Shown here in pieces: positions 5,949 to 7,844 of a DNA stretch of 7,844 bases; the first letter of the stretch is position 1, and each line of letters starts with the position of its first letter. The DNA is from Christensenella sp. UBA3770 (lineage in GTDB: Bacteria > Bacillota > Clostridia > Christensenellales > CAG-1252): the NCBI GenBank assembly GCA_002371075.1, contig DFFS01000074.1, positions 1-7,844 of the forward strand. The letters run 5' to 3'. The notes beneath the pieces were generated by a model. It was not told the DNA's origin and did not search any database. It saw only the letters and a program-made list of their open reading frames with translations. A program made the position numbers and the translations under genes.

Positions 5949-6197
5949 TTTCAAAGGATAGTGAAGGTTCACCTCGAAAAGCGCATTATTAAATACGAAG
6001 GGCTTTGGGTGAAGTTTCGGCACATAGCCGAAGTGAAGTTGCCTTGGAGAGTGAAGTTGTGCGCTGAAGCGCACAGTGAAGTTGACCTTGTCAGTGAAGT
6101 TGCTCACTTCGTTCGCAGTGAAGTTTCTCGCTATGCGAGAAGTTGTGGATAGATTAAAAAACGCAAGAAAAAACAGCTTTTCCGCTATCCTTAAAGT
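5949..6197. repeat. Intergenic repeat element with inverted ends and internal hairpin array
   Basis: The ends carry inverted sequence: AAGGATAG at 5954-5961 against CTATCCTT at 6185-6192, with GAAAAGC (5976-5982) against GCTTTTC (6176-6182) further in. The likeness extends outward as CTTTCAAAGG on the left and, reversed, CTTTAAGG on the right. Just inside the left end GTGAA-GG-TTCAC (5961-5972) forms a hairpin. The centre holds the GTGAAGTT array. No transposase or credible protein is encoded, so the element would be non-autonomous if mobile. I recall similar AGTGAAGTT-punctuated arrays between genes of gut Clostridia but know of no defined function. Confidence 0.75.
6009..6141. repeat. Six GTGAAGTT repeats separated by mostly palindromic spacers
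   Basis: Exact GTGAAGTT copies begin at 6009, 6033, 6051, 6076, 6094 and 6118. A shortened AGTT follows at 6141. The spacers differ in sequence, but several fold on themselves: TCGGC/GCCGA (6017-6031), GTGCGC/GCGCAC (6059-6074), GAC/GTC (6084-6092) and TCTCGC/GCGAGA (6126-6140). Those at 6041-6050 and 6102-6116 pair only imperfectly. As RNA this would be a row of short hairpins joined by a constant single-stranded 8-9 base linker. Confidence 0.85.
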
Positions 6198-6485
6198 ACG
6201 CGCATCACATTTCCCTCTCATGGCTTTCGACCCGCGGAGCCGAGCTCCTCGCTGCACTTTTCTTAGTAGTTATTGTCACGATGCACTTTTCTTGATCCCT
6301 TTTATTTCTCGCGAAGCGGCATCCTTTTAAAAAGCGTTTAGGGGTTTGGGGGAATCGCAACCCCCACCTTCTTTGGGGTACTTTTCTTCAAAAGAAAAGT
6401 GCCAACACGCAAAGCGGCTTTCCGCGCGGCGCGTTCTCTCGTTGAATGGCGGGATTTACAGCGCAGTTTTTCCTTGCGGAAAGAG
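6193..6485. repeat. Second gene-free zone with hairpins and ACTTTTCTT repeats
   Basis: No credible gene is present. TGCACTTTTCTT occurs at 6253-6264 and 6282-6293, ACTTTTCTT again at 6380-6388, and its inverse AAGAAAAGT at 6392-6400. The last two form a nine-base-pair hairpin with a three-base loop. GGGGG (6348-6352) pairs with CCCCC (6361-6365). GGAGC/GCTCC (6236-6248) and GCGG/CCGC (6414-6425) are smaller stems. CTTTCCGC (6418-6425) is inverted as GCGGAAAG (6476-6483). No U-tract follows any of these, so they do not look like ordinary terminators. Confidence 0.6.
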
Positions 6486-6515
6486 TTGTATTTTACGCTT
6501 TGCTTATGGTATCAT
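6486..6515 (+). promoter_or_regulatory. Candidate promoter of the FAD-dependent dehydrogenase gene
   Basis: TTGTAT (6486-6491) and TATCAT (6510-6515) are 18 bases apart. Transcription would begin near 6522 and give a leader of about 53 bases. The match is moderate. Confidence 0.4.
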
Positions 6516-6525
6516 AAAAAAGTTG

Positions 6526-6570
6526 GTCACTAAAAAGTGACAGCCAAAAGGGCACCAATGCCCGTGGGAG
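6526..6570 (+). promoter_or_regulatory. Two-hairpin leader and ribosome-binding site of the dehydrogenase gene
   Basis: GTCACT (6526-6531) pairs with AGTGAC (6536-6541) around AAAA. GGGCA (6550-6554) pairs with TGCCC (6559-6563) around CCAA. The second stem ends two bases before GGGAG (6566-6570), the ribosome-binding site four bases from the ATG. It matches no riboswitch class I know. Confidence 0.5.
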
Positions 6571-6574
6571 AATT

Positions 6575-7844
6575 ATGAAAACGGATATATTGATCATCGG
6601 CGCCGGTCCTGCCGGCATATTCACCGCCATCGAGCTTATCAAAAACGGGTGTAAAAAGAAGATCACCTTTGTTGAAAAGGGCGCGGCGATCGAAAAGCGC
6701 GCTTGTCCCAAAGCCAAGACGGGCGTTTGCGTCAACTGCAAAAACTGCGCGATCACGACGGGCTTTTCCGGCGCGGGCGCTTTTTCTGACGGAAAGCTTT
6801 CCCTTTCCGCCGACGTTGGGGGCGATCTGCCCGATCTGATCGGGTTTGAAACCGTCCAGTCTTTGATCGATTATACCGACAAGATTTATCTTGATTTCGG
6901 CGCGGATCAAAAGATCGAGGGCGTTGGGCATCAGGAGGAGATCAAGGAGATCCGCAAAAAAGCCATTCAGGCGGGCTTGAAACTGGTGGATTGTCCCATC
7001 CGCCACATGGGCACCGAAAAGGCGCAAAAGATCTATTACGACATTGAGCAATTCCTTTTAAAAAGCGGCGTTGAAATGTTTTTCAATTCCGAATGCGTCG
7101 ATCTGATCATCGAAAACGAAGTTTGCAAGGGCGCCGACGTGTTGTTTAACGGCAAGCCCGAGCGCGTGGACGCGGACGAAGTCATCGTTGCAACCGGTCG
7201 TCGCGGCGCGTTGTGGTTGGAAGTCATGTGCGCTAAGCACGGCATTCTTCACCAGCCCGGCACCGTGGATATCGGCGTGCGCGTGGAGGTGCGCAACGAG
7301 GTGATGGAGGAGATCAACAGCGTGCTGTATGAGGCAAAGTTGATTGGGTATCCCAAGCCCTTCAAAAACAAGGTCCGCACCTTCTGCCAAAACCCCGGCG
7401 GCTTTGTCAGTCAGGAAAATTACGATGAGGATCTTGCCGTCGTCAACGGGCATTCGTATAAGGAACTCAAGTCGCCCAACACCAACCTTGCGATCCTGTG
7501 CTCGCACAATTTCACGCATCCCTTTAATCAACCCATCGAATACGCCAAAAAGGTGGGTGAGCTGACCAACATGCTCGGCAGCGGCAAGATGCTTGTGCAG
7601 CGCTATGGCGACATCTTGGACGGCAAGCGCACCTGGGCTTCGGAACTGGAGCACAGCAACGTCCGTCCCACCTTAAAGGACGCCGTCGCAGGGGACATCA
7701 CCGCCGCAATGCCGTATCGTGCCATGCTTTCGATCATCAACTTTATCAAGAGCGTGGACGTCATCGTGCCCGGCTTTGCTTCGGATGAGACCTTGCTTTA
7801 TTCGCCGGAACTCAAGTTTTATTCCAACAAGATCAAGATGGATG
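6575..7844 (+). CDS. FAD-dependent dehydrogenase, NAD(FAD)-utilising type (3' end cut off)
   Basis: The plus strand reads open from the ATG at 6575 to the window edge, giving 423 visible residues. The N-terminus is a Rossmann fold for FAD: strand TDILIIGAGPAG with GxGxxG at residues 9-14 and the acidic residue E34 at the end of the second strand. A cysteine cluster follows (C44, C52, C55, C58), then GFSGAGAFSDGKLS (63-76). A later VIVATGRRG is the second FAD-contact motif. These features fit the COG2509-type uncharacterised FAD-dependent dehydrogenases. The C-terminal FAD motif should lie beyond the edge. Substrate and partner are unknown. The nearest genes upstream are across a repeat-filled gap, so it seems to be the first gene of its own unit. 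Confidence 0.88.
   Translation, partial: MKTDILIIGAGPAGIFTAIELIKNGCKKKITFVEKGAAIEKRACPKAKTGVCVNCKNCAITTGFSGAGAFSDGKLSLSADVGGDLPDLIGFETVQSLIDYTDKIYLDFGADQKIEGVGHQEEIKEIRKKAIQAGLKLVDCPIRHMGTEKAQKIYYDIEQFLLKSGVEMFFNSECVDLIIENEVCKGADVLFNGKPERVDADEVIVATGRRGALWLEVMCAKHGILHQPGTVDIGVRVEVRNEVMEEINSVLYEAKLIGYPKPFKNKVRTFCQNPGGFVSQENYDEDLAVVNGHSYKELKSPNTNLAILCSHNFTHPFNQPIEYAKKVGELTNMLGSGKMLVQRYGDILDGKRTWASELEHSNVRPTLKDAVAGDITAAMPYRAMLSIINFIKSVDVIVPGFASDETLLYSPELKFYSNKIKMD

Noticed and set aside
6009..6141. CRISPR array
   Set aside because: The repeats are only 8-9 bases, spacers are 10-17 bases and mostly self-palindromic, and no cas genes are nearby.
5907..6257. 116-residue minus-strand reading frame, and a plus-strand frame at 5871-6152
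   Set aside because: Both run through the repeat element, lack ribosome-binding sites and start inside or across murI; the translations merely follow the repeats.
6346..6540. 64-residue reading frame across the second repeat zone
   Set aside because: It crosses two strong hairpins, has no Shine-Dalgarno site and shows no family resemblance.
6522..6574. Known riboswitch in the dehydrogenase leader
   Set aside because: Too short, and the loops and stems do not match guanidine-II (ACGR loops), preQ1, fluoride or THF patterns as I know them.
6530..7654. Several minus-strand reading frames opposite the FAD dehydrogenase
   Set aside because: The plus strand encodes a clear flavoprotein throughout; the minus frames have no supporting signals.

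Overview
The window looks like a chromosomal segment of an endospore-forming Firmicute of the class Clostridia, probably a gut lineage with moderate-to-high GC. Three things point there. It carries a germination protease (gpr) divergent from rpsT, a gene neighbourhood I associate with Clostridia. It carries a DUF4364 protein. Its HflX has the long N-terminal extension that I associate with clostridial members. The species cannot be named from the sequence.

Layout. 1-629 (minus) is the N-terminal part of a small lipoprotein cut by the window edge. It diverges from hflX (736-2310, plus), and the two promoters overlap in their -35 region. hflX overlaps dut (2300-2734), and the pair ends at a strong bidirectional terminator (about 2747-2777). 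Facing it on the minus strand is a three-gene operon transcribed rpsT (4355-4089), an unnamed helical protein (4074-3334), then DUF4364 (3322-2795). Divergent from rpsT is gpr (4484-5233, plus). gpr meets murI (5929-5234, minus) tail to tail with no spacer: the two stop codons form TGATCA.

Upstream of murI is a gene-free stretch of about 645 bases (5930-6574) filled with repeats. The clearest is a 240-base element bounded by inverted AAGGATAG / CTATCCTT. It contains six copies of GTGAAGTT separated by short segments, most of them palindromic. A second zone of hairpins and ACTTTTCTT repeats follows. The last gene is a FAD-dependent dehydrogenase (6575 to the window end, plus), truncated by the edge and preceded by a short leader with two hairpins.

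Most genes are housekeeping: ribosome rescue and GTPase function, dUTP removal, the small ribosomal subunit, D-glutamate for peptidoglycan, and spore germination. The points most worth a second look are the hairpin array beside the murI promoter, the complete JAMM metalloprotease-like signature in the HflX N-terminal extension, a GPR protease with no room for the usual propeptide, and two genes (hflX, murI) whose -10 boxes lie so close to the ATG that their transcripts should be leaderless. I see no phage, defence, CRISPR or toxin-antitoxin genes, and no tRNA or rRNA.
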